In this document: piece after piece, positions 22,038 through 35,694 of the stretch
How the letters are laid out: the number at the start of each line of letters is the position of its first letter
Numbering within the stretch: position 1 is the first letter of the stretch
From: Brachionus plicatilis
Lineage: Eukaryota > Rotifera > Eurotatoria > Ploima > Brachionidae
Reading direction: 5' to 3'
NCBI GenBank assembly: GCA_010279815.1
Contig: QEOQ01000180.1
Span: forward strand, 2,716,292 to 2,780,291
DNA: 64,000 nucleotides
Position numbers and translations under genes: made by a program
Notes under the pieces: model-generated
Databases searched by the model: none
What the model was told of the DNA's origin: nothing
Seen by the model: the letters and a program-made list of their open reading frames with translations, nothing else

Positions 22038-23262
22038 TCAATTAGATACTGATAAACAATTATCTGCTTCGTAAGGAATCCTCATCTCGTCAGATAAATT
22101 TTCACAACTTTTAACATTATTTACACTTTCATTTGACTGAGCTAAACTTGATTTGCATTTTTCGACCAACTTCTCGTAAGGCTCTCCATTCAAAATGCAA
22201 ACAATTACCACTGTCATATTGTCGCAGCCAAGGCCACCCATTTGGCAACTGGGCGCTATACATGCATTCATCAAGTCTTCACATATCTAGACCAATTTAT
22301 AAAAAAAAATACTCAAAGTTTACTTTTTAAAAAAAAACTTTTTCTGGCATAACATTCTGTGCTATTTTTTGCCTCACAAAATCCACCACTCTCTCATTGC
22401 TCATAACATCCCAAATACCATCACAAGCCAACACTATGAACTCATGATCACTGGTCAACTCGGAAATTTCAACATCCGGATAAGCAGTCACTATTTGCTC
22501 TTCGGGCTTTTTGTCCTCGTTTTGTTTGTAGACAAAATCGCCAAGAGCACGTGACAAAGCCAAGCTTCCATTCACTCTATTAAAAGCAACCCATCCACCA
22601 GCTTCCTTGATCCGCTGAGTTTCTTTTTCATTATTAGGCTTATGATCAAAAGACAGTTCCTGGACTTTGCCATTAACTGAAGCAATGGCACGCGAGTCTC
22701 CAGCATTTCCCTAATTTATTTACCGATCAAAATTTTTTTCTTATAAAGGGTAGATATAAATGCGTACACAGTATATTTTTCCGTCCTTTAGAACAACGCA
22801 TATGGCGGTAGTGCCGGCCTGATCATCTCTCATGTCTTCATCATCCAGCATGTCCGAGTCCAAGGTTAGGTAACCTTGCCTGATTGCTTCGGCCACATCT
22901 CCTTCTTCAAAACAACAATAAGAACTGCAAATTAAAAATATATTTTCTAGTACTGTAAGACGGATGGTTGATGATAAGATCATGTAAGTGCGTTCCGGCA
23001 TACTTGGCAACCCTGGGTCCACCGTGTCCATCGAACACGGCAAAAAAAGCTGAACTTTTGTCATCATTAATGGATAACTTATGGGTGTGTGCGTCTTCCA
23101 TATCTAATTTATTTAGCTGTAATTAGATTTAATTTATGGTTAATTGGTTAAAGCAATACTTATTCGCCACCCTTGCATGCAAGATGCGCCCACTTTGAAC
23201 ATTTCGCTTTCGCAGTGGCTTGTTTCTTTTTCCGTAACCGGTTCTGACAATGTTTGGCCCAT
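22038..23262 (-). CDS. PP2C-family Ser/Thr phosphatase, paralog A
   Basis: Metal-dependent (Mg/Mn) protein phosphatase resembling the Ptc2/PPM-2 group. Exons: 23262-23160, 23103-22954, 22904-22768, 22710-22339, 22286-22038; phases agree and give 336 residues. It starts MGQTLSEPVTEKE, whose Gly2 fits an N-myristoylation site. Metal-binding and catalytic motifs are intact: the GWRINMEDAHTH block, AVFDGHGG, GNAGDSRAIAS, LALSRALGDFVYK, ACDGIWDVMSNE and GCDNMTVVIV. The short C-terminal tail (about 45 residues, Ser/Asn/Glu-rich) is low complexity. Exon 3 uses the acceptor ending TTTTGAAG at 22905; an acceptor 21 bases earlier would break the frame. Paralog B lies 5.9 kb away in the opposite orientation with identical exon boundaries, so the pair arose by inverted duplication. 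Targets cannot be read from sequence. Confidence 0.95.
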
Positions 23263-24302
23263 TTTGCTTTTTTTTTTTATTTTGGCTAAATTAGTAAATT
23301 TCTAAAATAAATGCTTACTACTTTAAAAAAAATAAATTATTGCTTGTAGGAATTTATAAAATATCACAAGATTTGCATATTTTTTTCAATCAAATTTGCT
23401 CTATGAACAAGAGAAAATTTATAAAGCATAAAAAAAATCACTGAGACGTTTAGTCGTAGAAAAATCTTTCCAAAATCTGAATTTTTAAATAATGAATAAA
23501 ATTAGTCAAATCACTTCAAAAATTCAAAAATTTAATTTTTGAATCATTTTTTTGTGTATTCTTTTAATATTTGATACTGCCAAAAGAGTGACTTGGATTG
23601 CATTTGTTCTAGATAATAAATAAAATAAAAATGACTGAATTTATTGTCTGAACTGTTCGAGAACCAGATCTTGGTATGAAATATAATAATTTTAATTGTG
23701 AGAAAATAAATTATTTGATGGTTAAGCCGAATGGATGAGTCTAAAAAGCTATTTAATTAAAAAAAAAAACATCTTAATTTTTTGCCATTATTTCCTGGTT
23801 CTATAATACATTAGATTCTATTAATTTATGAATATTATGAAATTTATAAGAAAAATTATGGGGTGAATAAACTAAAACTAAAATCGATTTAGCTGATATT
23901 GTTTTTGAATGTGAGAATTTTGTCATTTGTTTAATTCTGGAAGCGTTCAAGCTCTAATAAATAGTTACGCAAAGATATTTTCGTCAGGAAAATTTGAAAA
24001 ATTAGGGACGCAAATTATCAAATATTTATTATTCGTGAATGTGAAAATTAGCTGAGAACTAAGTGTCTTAAAGCTATGAAATTTTTTATTTTTCAAGTTC
24101 TAAATATTTGTTTTCAGTTGAGTTTTATAAACTAAGTTATTGAAATTTTAGATTATTTCTTCATAAATTTTTTTTTAGAAATGAGAAATAAAATTCTAAA
24201 ATTATTAAAAAATTTTTTTATTTTTAAAAATTAAATTTTTTTAAAAAATGCATGTTTAAAAAAATTAAATTTTCATTTTTTATTGTCAAAATATTAATAC
24301 CT
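23263..24302. other. Upstream region of PP2C paralog A, no gene seen
   Basis: AT-rich spacer with no coding similarity. Confidence 0.5.
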
Positions 24303-24535
24303 ATTATCACAGACCTATTATCTTGACCGGTAGACAAGGTTCTGATGCAATATTAAGATATCCATACTGCAATATGTTGCCTGAGAGTGAAGTAATATCC
24401 AAATCAACCCGGAGCTTCAAGACAGCTTTAGATAAATTCAACGAAAGTGTTTGCTGCAGAACCATAATACCACAAAGCAGTGATGGGTTCAGACATCCTA
24501 CTTGTTGGAATGTCGCAGCAAGAACTCCTAACTAA
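24303..24535 (+). pseudogene. C-terminal scrap of a non-LTR retrotransposon ORF2 (tentative)
   Basis: A 70-codon frame contains YCNMLPESEVISKSTRSFKT followed by ALDKFNES. This matches the shape of the extreme C-terminus of jockey/CR1-type ORF2 proteins (WNxLPxxVVxAxSxxxFKxxLDxF). It is less AT-rich than its surroundings. No other part of the element is nearby, so it is a short relic. Confidence 0.5.
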
Positions 24536-27500
24536 TTTACTAACTTACATAAAAAAATTTTAATTCATTCTTGATATTTCTTGATTTATTTGAGATGATG
24601 TATTTTTCATATTTTTCTGACAATTTATTTTTTTAGATTATTTATCGTCTAAGTTGGTGGGCTAGACCACATATGCAATAATAATTGTAAATAGTTTTAA
24701 TTATAGTAATAGAGAACATATTCGATTATTAAGTACACAAGATTTAATGGGACTAAAAACTGCATTTTTCTTGAATTTAACTTTTTTTAAATGTAAAGAA
24801 TTGTTGACTAATTTTATACTTGCTCTTCCGATTAATAGACTATCAAAATTATTTTTAGCTCAAATTATTGATTCATTAATGACATTGAATATTCTACAAT
24901 CCACTGACGTTAGGAGTTGTCCTATAGCTTTGAACCTTTCCGATTATGCCATTTTACTCACCGATTACTCATTTATGATTAATTTTTTTCTCAGTCAATG
25001 TAAAGAATAATGAAGTGAATGAAATTTTCAAATAATCATTTTTTGAACCATTAGTATAATTATTTAAATTTAATAAAGATTTTAATCATAATGGAAATTT
25101 TTCTTTGCAAGAAAATAATTTTGACTAATGAAATTTATTCTTACACTCAAATTCTTTCAAGGTCAATCAAAAAGCTAAAAGTGTCCTTAATATTAAATAG
25201 ACAGATTAACACTCAAATATAAATAAATAAAGTAAAAGTTGATATTATTTAATAATATAATTTATTAACTTTTAGCTATAATTAAATTCTTCAGTTTAAT
25301 ATATCGTCTAACTTTACTAAATTAAACAATAAAAAATTTCGAAAAAAACTCATTAATTCTAAAGATCATCTGCAAAAACTAATCAATTTAAATAAAATAA
25401 GCAGGTCTATAATTTGTCCGAAAAATTCTGTCTAATAAAACTGTCTATTTATATAAAAATCTTAATTATAAAATTAAATATAATTATTAATTCGAAAAAT
25501 TTCTTTTGTTCGAGCTATTCAATTATTGGAATGATATTGAGAACTGAATTTCAGCTCTTGAAAAATAACTCTGTTAGTATTTTGATGTATTTTTTTGTTT
25601 AATTTAATTAATTTTTTTTTGTAACAGTAGTATAATTTCAGCTTAATAATGATTAAATTTTTGCATTTTCACGCAATATAAATCTTTAGTAATATTTACA
25701 ATTTCCTCTTTTTTTTACGCTTCTCTTTCTTTACGTTTCAATGTTGAATTTATATTTTTTAATCAAATTTATTATCAAGCACACACGAGAAAAGTCATGC
25801 TTCATTTTTTGATTTTTTATATATTATTTACTTAGATGAAATCTTTGTTTTCTAGGACTTCCTTTTCATTAATTTATCAGAAACTAGCCGTCTCTAAATT
25901 TTTATCAGCAATTACAATCTAGAATTTATATTTTGATTAAATCGTATTTTTTGTTATGAAATAATTATTTAGATAAGATAAATAATTTTTAGAGAGAGTA
26001 TTATTCGAAATATAGATTATTTTTTTAATTAGATCTTAAAAATTTTTTCAAATTTTTTAATTTCATTGATGATTAGTTTCTTTTTTTTCGTATTGTCAAA
26101 TTGTTAAAAAAAAATTGAGCAATTCTAATTCTACAATAATAAATGTAAGAAATTTATTTACAGAATTATTGTTTACATTGAGTATTCACGTTTTTGTGTC
26201 ATTTTAGTTAGTATTAAAGAGAATAAAACCCTGGTTTTTATCGATTAATAATCTTTATTTAACACATCATTTTTCTATGCTTCTTTCACCTGCTTTATTC
26301 TTTAATATTAAAATATAAAAATACATATTGAAGATAGAATTTAGTTGCTTGGGATGTAAAAATTGAAACTTTAATCAAATTTTAATAAGATTTTTTCAAT
26401 GGAAGGAAATTATTACTAAAAGATATCGAAATTTGTTAGGTGTTTATGTCATCATTGCTATTTTATTATTGAATTAACTGAAATGAAGCTAAAATGAGAA
26501 ATGTTGATTTTAAATGAAATTAAATTAATCTAATAAGATCACTTAGTAATAAAATATTTTCATGCTTAATTATTCTTTTAAATTAGTCGATTTAACTATT
26601 TATTTAATTTCTCTTGTCCATTGAAGAATAATCAGTTAGGTAATTAATCTTAAGTAACCATGTTGAAAAATATGAAGATCTCTCAAAGGTTGTTATTGGC
26701 AACTAAATATTAAAATAATTTTAAAAAACTGGACAAATTTAGGCTTAATTTTTCGAATAAAAAAATTCAATTTTTTTTTATTGAATTATGAATTTTTCGG
26801 CTTTCGGATATTAATTTGCATATTTTCTTTTTGAAATTATCGAAATATAAACTTAGTGTATACATTAAATTTCTAAATAGATATTTTTTTAAATTAAATA
26901 AAATTTATTGTTTCGTTTTAATAAATAAAGCGTGTGACATTCAATCTTTTAATTTTGTTCCTGAATTAAATTGATTTACGTCACTATGATAAATTTCTTA
27001 CGTAAAATAAATTGGTTAATTTTTGACATTGTTGAAAAATTATTTTATCTGTGTTTAGTTTCCTGTTAAGTTTGCTGTTTATTAAATATTGAAGCAGCAA
27101 GACTCCGTTATTAAATAGAGTCATAAATTCCCAACCAATCTAAAATATTTTTTTAATTTTGTTAAAACACAATTTTGATTAGATTTACTTTATCATTCTT
27201 TTATTGCAAATTTAGCATATTCTAAAATTTGAAATTATTTTTTACATTATGTTATCAAACTCTTGCTTTTTTAAATATTAGAAATTATTTTGAACACATT
27301 TTGAGAAAATGTTGAACCAAAGATTTCAGAAAATATTTTTTTTAATTAAAATCATGAAGTCACGTGTCTAAAATATTTAAGCATTTAGTAAATATTTTCA
27401 TTTTGACAATAATGCTGTTCAATCAAAGTTATTGATAAGCAAAAACTCTTAGAGTGCCACTAGAATGCTCACAATCTATCAATTGGATAAATGAATGATT

Positions 27501-29185
27501 TTAAAATGTAAAAATTAGTATACATATTTAAAAGCATTTGATTTTAGATTTCATTAGCTTTTTTTTTTAGAAATTTTTAGAAAAAATGAGATAATTTTTT
27601 CAAGGATAATTTTAGAAATAACAACCAACTTATTCGTTCAGTTAAAAACGATTCAATTTTAAGAGAAATCAAAAAAAAGTCAATGTATTAAAGTTTATTT
27701 GATTATCATTATATTGAATCTTTAATAAGACAATAGCACATTTTCGTAACTTTTTTGAAACAAAAAAAAATTGTTTTGGCTTATCCTCAGAACTTGGCAT
27801 CAAAAAATAAACTAGAAGCATCAAACGTTTTTATGCTTTTTCATGTCGTACTTAGTATTAAGAAAAGTTCAAAAATTATAAATTCTTTTACAAAACAAGA
27901 TGAGATTCAAAATTTTGCCATAAATTTAGATGACTGGTTTGGTGCTTATAGTGTTTAATAAACTAGTTTTGCAGGTTTTACATAATATTATTCAAAATTT
28001 TGTATATTTAGTAATGATTGATATGCAACTATTTCAAGTACATTAATTAACGGGATATCATTACCATTCAAGAGTACTATTAAACTGTAGCTTAGTAACT
28101 TGGTAAATTAGAATATATATAGAAAGCATATTTTTGTACGAGTTAAACTTCTGTAGCTGAATTTTTTTTGTTCCGAATAGTCAAGGGGGAAACCAAGCAC
28201 ATTTAGAATAAATGTAAATTTTATGTTTTATGAAGAGTGCAATTATTTCAATCATTTTTTAAAATGAATTACTAAAAAATGATAAAAAAAACTAAAAAAA
28301 AAATGTTTTTTTGTTAATTTAAAAATTCTAAAATTATCAAAGCTAAATTTGTTTCAAGTAAATGCAAAATTTGTTTTTTTTTTTCACTATTAATTTTAAT
28401 CAAAACTATAATTAAGAGAATGAAGATTTATTTTGCTGAAATAACTCTTAAAAAATTTATCTCGTTTAAAATTTATTTCGTGTGACCTTGAGTTTAAGCT
28501 TGCTATTTAAAATTTCGAAATAAAATGTAAATATTATCTAATATTTGCATACTAATATTAAATTCATAATTGCTATAGGTAACAGATAAAAAATAATAAT
28601 AAAAATCTATATTTTTTTAAAAAATAATTTTTTTTTACCAAAGAATGAAGTTTTGCCAAATAGATTGGTTTCGTGGTTTTTCTCTTGTTCTTTTAGATAC
28701 TTTTAAGAAGAAATTTTACAAGTTCGCAGCTAACATGAGTAATTAAGAATAAATTAAAAATTAAAAATTTGAAGCACCCTATGGAAGTTGACATTAAAAA
28801 GACTACTTAACTAAGTATTTTATAAAGCAGCTCTGCACGTCCTCCATAACTAGTTTTCGAAGTTTTTTATTAAATTTCAAGTTTAAGCTAAAAATCTAAT
28901 TTAATTTATTTTTAGGCATTTAAAAATTAAATTAAATAAAATTAAAAAATCCAAAATCAAAGAATTTATATAAATTAACAGAATAAGCCTAATTGCCTTT
29001 GAGAAATGAATTATGATAATTTTTTAGCAGCATTATAAATTATTGCTTGCTTGAAGAATGAGAAAAATTTCATTTAATTTTCAATAAAATTTTTATCAAA
29101 CAATAAATAATTTGCGAAATAAATTGCTAATTTTCATAGATTATTAAGTATTGTTTTTATTATTTTGGTAAATTGTGAACAGATC
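24536..29185. other. 4.6-kb AT-rich spacer, no gene supported
   Basis: The frames at 24747-25010, 25414-25602 and 27755-27958 have no recognisable domain and the composition expected of AT-rich noncoding DNA. No repeat structure was detected by eye. The 3' part should hold the PP2C paralog B promoter. Confidence 0.5.
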
Positions 29186-30719
29186 ATGGGACAAACACTT
29201 TCAGAACCAGTCACACAAAAAACAACGAGCAAACAGGAAAATAAATTTTTTAAAGTTGGTTCCTCGTGTATGCAAGGATGGAGAATAAGTAGTTTATTTC
29301 CAATAGTTCATTAATATATTTTTAAAATTATTTTTTTGTCCAAGATATGGAAGACGCTCACACTGAAAAATTAGACATCGGAGACGAAAAAAACTCGGCT
29401 TTTTTTGCGGTCTATGACGGACACGGTGGACCCAAAGTTGCTGAATATGCGGGCAATAATCTTCACAACAAAATACTCAATCATCCTTCATTCAGTAATT
29501 TGATTTAATTTTATCATAAATTTATTGTTTAACTAACAAACAAAATTATTGCCAAAAAAGAATAACACCCTAGGCAACAATTCAAAATTATAATGCATCC
29601 TAAATTAATCACATTTTAACTTAGAAAATGGTCAAATTGATGATGCAATAAAAAAAGGTTTTCTCGATCTTGACCAAGACATGCTAAATGATGAAGACAT
29701 GAAGGAGGAATTGGCCGGAACTACGGCCATTTGTGTCATCTTAAAGGACGATAAAATATATTGTGTAGGTATTTTTAAATGTTAAGTAATTCCAGGTATT
29801 TTTTTATTTTTCTAAACTTTAATTTCTATATTGACTTAATTAGTAACTTTTTCAAGAGAAATATTCATAAAATTGCTTTTTTCAGACGTCCTCAACTTTC
29901 TTTTTTTAAAAAAAGTTTTTTTTTTAAATTTAACTTAATAAAATTAAAAAAATCGGTTTACCAGACTTCTAGTCCTTGATAAACCAAATAAATTCTATTT
30001 AAAATGTTAAGTGATTTTTTGAATTGAAGGGAAATGTGGGAGATTCTAGAGCGATAGCCTCGGTAAAAGGTTGTGTCCAGGAATTGTCGCATGACCACAA
30101 GCCCAACAATGAGCTAGAAATGAAGCGAATATCTGCAGCAGGCGGATGGGTTGAATTTAATCGAGTAAATGGAAATCTTGCTTTATCTAGAGCCTTAGGT
30201 GATTTTGTTTTTAAACGAAACGAAGCTAAAAAACCCGAAGAGCAAATAGTGACTGCATTCCCAGAGGTTGAAATTAAAAATATCACCAAAGATCATGAAT
30301 TTTTGGTTCTAGCTTGTGATGGAATATGGGATGTGCTGAGTAATGAGGAAGTTTTAGATTTTGTTAGGACTAGAATCGCTCAGCTGATTCCTCCTGAAAA
30401 AGTAAGCAAATAAAATGCTTAAAATTTAGATCTTTTATGAAAAAATTTTCAGATATGTGAAGACTTAATGACTCGTTGTTTAGCTCCGGACTGCATGATG
30501 GGTGGACTTGGGTGCGATAACATGACAGTGGTGATAGTTTGTTTTCTACATGGCGAATCTTACGAAAAACTTGCCGAAAAATGTAAATTAAGCTCATCGA
30601 ATCAATCCCATAGCCAGAACGGTAGCAAAATTATGCTCAATTCCAATAATAAAACACATAATTTATCATCTATTAATAGTTCCAAGCCGTCTTCCGGAAT
30701 CCAGTTGAAAACAAGCTGA
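29186..30719 (+). CDS. PP2C-family Ser/Thr phosphatase, paralog B
   Basis: Second Ptc2/PPM-2-like phosphatase. Exons: 29186-29288, 29345-29494, 29625-29764, 30030-30401, 30453-30719; 343 residues. Exons 1, 2 and 4 have exactly the lengths of paralog A (103, 150 and 372 nt), and all four introns fall at the same codon phase. The catalytic set is intact: RINMEDAHTEK, AVYDGHGG, GTTAICVILKD, GNVGDSRAIAS, LALSRALGDFVFK, ACDGIWDVLSNEE and GCDNMTVVIV. Paralog A has the usual GNAGDSR, while B has GNVGDSR. Gly2 could be myristoylated (MGQTLSEPV). The C-terminal tail is Ser/Asn-rich and unlike that of A. AATAAA at 30728-30733 lies only nine bases past the stop. Confidence 0.95.
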
Positions 30720-30733
30720 GTTACACCAATAAA

Positions 30734-33163
30734 AGAAGATTTTTTTTTAAATATGGCAAGCAATTTTAATTTTTGTAATAACTTTTGGCTGGCATTTTTT
30801 TAAATGAGTATTTTTTTACGAATACTTTTAAGTAAGCGTTATTTTAATTTTATTCAAAAATAAATTATTCAATTCTATCTGAAATTCAAATTTGAAATAT
30901 TGACAATTAAATTTTTTTTGTAACTAGCATTTATTAAAAAGTTTTTCCAATACTGTAGTTGTTGTATTAGTAATAATTATCACATGACAAGAATCAGTTA
31001 AGCAAATAAAGTGATTTGAAAAAATTAATTGAAAATTAAAATACCACATAAAACTTATCTTTTTTGGTTCAAATTTCTTTTAAATGGTCATTAATTTTGT
31101 TTAATAATTAATAAAAAATTGATCAAATTAATTTTGTTTAATTTGCTCCTAAAAGAGGATTATTTAAGGGCAAAAAGTAACAAGATTAATTCCAATCAAA
31201 AAAACCTAAAAAACAACCAGAAAACGTAATTGTTTTTACCGCTTTAAAACGGGCTATACACGAAAAAAGGGACAAATTTTGAAAACGAGTATTTTCTTGA
31301 AATTAAGAAAAAAAATTATTTGATTATTATTAAATTTAATAAAAGGTAATAATAATGAATTTATGTTTTTCCCGTTTTAACACGTTAAAACAATCACCTT
31401 TTTATATTATTTTTTTTTTCGGACATATTTTTTTAAGAATTGAAATTTTGAAGAAATAATACTATGTTTCTAATTAAAATTATTCAAACATAAATTTGAT
31501 CAACTACTTGATTGAAAATAAAAACCAATCTCTAAAAAAAAAAATTTCCGGTACTCGGATTGATACGGTTTAAGTGAGTTTAAAAAAATATTCGAAGGCA
31601 TATTAAAATATTATTAGAAAATTTACATTAATTGGATAAATACACATTTTTTGCATCTATTTAGCTAAAAATGATATCAATTGTTTTTTGATTCTGGTTT
31701 TATCTATTGGCAAAAAAAATGCTGAATAACAGTAATTAAACTTTTTTCAGTGATACATTTACAGAATATGTTAAAATACCAATTAAACAATTAAGGAAAA
31801 TTTGTACGTTTATGGCTTTTTAACTTCATTTTTGAACTAAAAATCAAAAATCAATTATTGAAATTCTAAATTTTAAATAATCCGTTTTAATATAGTTTTT
31901 TTTTTAAAAGTTCTATAATAAGATAATGATTTAAATTTTTTTCAATAATAAACTAAAAAAAAATTAAATTGGTTTAAATATTTAATGAATTTTTAAGATA
32001 TTTTCATATCATTGCTTTATCATTCTGGATATTAATACTCTAAAATTATTATTTTAAGCGGTTAATACTATTTAAAATTTATTTTTGAAATGAAAATTTT
32101 TAATTTTCAAAACACTTTAAAAAATAAAAAGCATCGAATAAACACTTTTGAATTTTTTTGAGAACTAGTTTGATTTCAAATTTTTATAAAAATTTAAAAT
32201 TAACCAATATAAATAAATTTTATAACAGTATTACTTTTAATTGAATTACTTAAAAGGAAAACGTTTGAACTCATTTTTATTTATTAATCTTAAATATAAA
32301 TTTAAATCTTCGAAATATAATAAAAAAATAATTTAGTTATTACTTGGAAAAAAATAACTTTCAGCAAAATTTTACCAAAAAATCTCATAAATTCAATTTT
32401 TCTAATGTATAAGCGAAAAATTCTATCAGCTGAAAACTACTTCTACCACTAAGATTCAAAAAAAATCTAGATAGTAACCGCTCTAGATAAATATTCTTTT
32501 TATTGTTGAATTTTAATTATTGTGTTTTAATTTTTTAAATTAGCAATTTTTTGAAAAAAAATCGATGAAACATTCATTCTATTTTTAACAAATAAAGCTA
32601 ATTATTAATAATATAATTTTTTAAATTACTGTTACTTTCTAGAATTAAATTATGCTTATACACACATGACAAAGCTAAAAACATACTGAGTCAACTTTTT
32701 TTTTAATGTAAGATTAAGAAAGAAAAATATCTATAAATTCTTAAAAATTTACTTAAAATTAAAAAAAGAATTCTTAAAGCTTTTATTTTTAGGATGATTT
32801 TTAGCAATATTTTTGGCTCTCTTTTTAATCATCTTGTTTGTGTGAGCAAAAAAAAGTATATTTAGATCGATTAATAGTATCATAATTATCCATGGAAATC
32901 TTAAGTCACCTAGTAATTCACTTAGTTTTGCAAGCAATTTTGAACCTTTTGTTTGAAATATTTCAAACGATCATTTAAAGCAAACATTTAGCTGGAGGAA
33001 AAATAATTGACTAAGCATTTTTTAAAAAAAAAAACATAAGATAAGCATTTTTTGTTAGTTTTCAGTACTTTTTCCAAATCTTGTAGCCTCTTTTAATTTT
33101 TATTTCACAACATGATAATTCTATATTCAATTTTTTAGAAACCCTGTGAATCGAAAGTATAAA
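30734..33163. other. 2.4-kb AT-rich spacer
   Basis: No gene seen. A minus-strand 62-codon frame at 32749-32937 is Lys/Asn-rich and has no support. Confidence 0.5.
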
Positions 33164-34831
33164 ATGTCTCAAAAAGTGTAAGATACCAAAATGTTAAATT
33201 AAAAAAAAAATAAATAATTCGATCTTTGAAATAGGGCCGATATTGCTGTGGTAGGTCTTGCCGTTATGGGTCAGAATTTAATTCTGAACATGAATGATCA
33301 TGGCTTTGTTGTATGTGCTTTTAACAGAACAGTAGAAAAAGTAGACCGTTTTTTGGCCAACGAAGCTTTAGGAACAAAAATAATTGGCGCCAAATCAGTC
33401 CAAGAGATGGTTAACTCTTTAAAATCACCAAGAAGAGTCATGCTGATGGTCCAAGCTGGCAAAGCAGTGGACGATTTCATTGAGCAAATAGTTCCCTTAC
33501 TGTCCAAAGGAGACATCATAATTGACGGTGGAAACTCGGCTTATAAGGACAGTCAGAGGCGATTTAAATATTTAGAAGAGAAAGGACTTCATTTTATTGG
33601 CACCGGTGTATCTGGTGGTGAAGAAGGCGCCCGTTATGGGCCATCAATAATGCCGGGTGGATCGATTGAAGCCTGGCCTCATGTGAAAGATATTTTTCAG
33701 TCAATTTCAGCCAAAGTTGACAACGAGCCTTGCTGTGACTGGGTAGGTGCCGATGGTGCGGGCCACTTTGTCAAAATGGTTCATAATGGAATAGAATATG
33801 GAGATATGCAGTTGATCTGTGAGGCCTATGATATCATGTTAAATGCCCTCAATTTGGACCTTGAAGAAATTGGAAACATTTTTACTGAATGGAACAGAAC
33901 AGAATTAGATTCTTTTTTGATTGAAATTACGGCCAGCATTTTAAAATATAAAGAAAACGGTGAATATTTATTGCCAAAAATTAAAGACAGTGCCGGACAG
34001 GTAAAATTAAAAAAAATTCTATTGATTTTATTTAAAAAATGTTTTTATTTTAAAGAAAGGAACTGGTAAATGGACAGCAATTGAGTCGCTGGACTTTGGC
34101 ATTCCAGTTACTCTAATTGGAGAGTCCGTTTTCGCACGCTGCTTGTCTTCATTGATTCAAGAGAGAGCCAATGCTAGCAATATTTTGCAAGGACCAAGCA
34201 ACACTAAATTCACCGGTGACAAAAAGCAATTTGTTGATGACATTCGCAAAGCTCTTTATGCTTCAAAGATAATTTCATATGCCCAGGGTTTTATGCTTTT
34301 AAAGGAAGCTGCCAACAAATTTAACTGGAAGTTGAATTACGGAAATATTGCTCTGATGTGGAGAGGGTAAACAATACAAAAAATAGCACTAAAACAAAAT
34401 TTATTTTCTATTTTTTAAGAGGCTGTATTATAAGAAGTCAATTTTTGGGAAATATTAAAAGCGCTTTTGACAAAAATCCCAACTTAGAAAATCTATTGTT
34501 GGACCAATTTTTTACCAATGAGATTCATAAATGTCAGGTATATTCTATCAATTGATTAAAATTTTTTTTATTTATTGTGCTTGTTTAGGATTCTTGGAGA
34601 AAAGTTGTTTCACATGGTGTTTTGTTAGGCATTCCTCTGCCATGCTTTAGCACTGCTTTGGCATTCTATGATGGCTATAGAAGCAAAAGAGTACCAGCTA
34701 ATTTAATTCAAGCTCAAAGAGACTATTTTGGTGCGCATACATATGAATTACTGTCTAAGCCTGGAGTTTATGTACACACTAATTGGACCGGCCATGGTGG
34801 CAATGTCTCTTCAACTGCTTACAATGCTTAG
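33164..34831 (+). CDS. PGD: 6-phosphogluconate dehydrogenase (decarboxylating)
   Basis: Third enzyme of the oxidative pentose phosphate pathway: 6-phosphogluconate plus NADP+ gives ribulose 5-phosphate, CO2 and NADPH in the cytosol. Exons: 33164-33177, 33235-34000, 34056-34366, 34420-34537, 34589-34831; 483 residues, the usual animal length. The first exon is only 14 nt (MSQK plus part of a codon). The N-terminal Rossmann fold opens with [19 protein letters not shown], whose GxAxMG loop binds [37 protein letters not shown] and [17 protein letters not shown] supply the substrate-binding and catalytic Lys and Glu. The helical C-terminal half carries [17 protein letters not shown], and the tail [18 protein letters not shown] closes over the partner subunit. 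AATAAA at 34913-34918. Confidence 0.97.
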
Positions 34832-35310
34832 ATTTTAGTGAAAACAACATTTTATGTCGCAATGAGTTAATTTGCTTTTTTAAATTTTAATATCATCTAA
34901 AATGTCGGTTTTAATAAAATTTTATTAAAAAAAAATAATTTTAATAACTAAATCTGTGAAAATAAGTTATCTTAAAATAGCTTATTTAAAAAAATTGGCT
35001 GAAGGCTGTTATAGTGGGGTGTCTACGTGCGCCACTACTTGGAGACTATAATCTCCCACAGCATTTATACTACTAGTACTACTAAGAGATAAAAGCTGCA
35101 ATATCCCTAAGAGATTTTTTACTTAATTTTTTAAATGCTTTTTATAATGAAGTTTTAAAAAAAATTATTGATGAAATTTAACCAAATTGACCGAAAATTC
35201 ACTTTTTTGGCCCTTTAATTACATTTTTTTGACGTAAGATTTCATAAATTTTCGTAAATTTATCTAAAACTCTTGTGGAAAATAAATATAAATATGTAAT
35301 AAATATGAAT
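34832..35310. other. 3' flank of PGD with a less AT-rich patch
   Basis: A patch of mixed composition at about 34996-35110 (GTGGGGTGTCTACGTGCGCC and a run of TACTACTAGTACTACT) stands out from the AT-rich surroundings. I could not assign it; a transposon scrap is the likeliest explanation. Confidence 0.35.
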
Positions 35311-35694
35311 CGTCCAACTGATACATAATTAAATTAAATTTTTTCTCAGCAATCTTAGAACTTTATAAAAATATTATCCATTAAAATTCAAACCAAAATG
35401 CATCTCAATAATTTTAAGAAATTTTCTGCTTATAAAAATCTTCTTTTTTAATTTTTCACTCGAAAACATAAAATATAAAATTACCATTCGATTTTTCAAA
35501 TATCCTTTATTTTTTAATTCTAAAACTCATTGTGCAAAATATATCTGTTGATTTGTATGCTATTCAAAAACATGTTATGAACATCATTAATATTATTTAA
35601 CAAAATTGGATATTTATTTTTCTGGAAGTTTTGATTTTAAATTTCGACATAAAAATATTGATTTTCTAATAATTTTGACATGGTCAAAAAACTC
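35311..35694. repeat. Dispersed repeat, copy 1 (pairs with 37011-37240)
   Basis: 35311-35403 (starting CGTCCAACTGATACATAATT) recurs directly at 37011-37102 with a few changes. 35581-35694 (containing AATAATTTTGACATGGTC) recurs inverted at 37137-37240. The mixture of direct and inverted homology points to a transposon family with inverted ends. Noncoding. Confidence 0.7.

Noticed and set aside
24747..25010. 87-codon frame near the retroelement scrap
   Set aside because: No similarity and typical translated AT-rich sequence.
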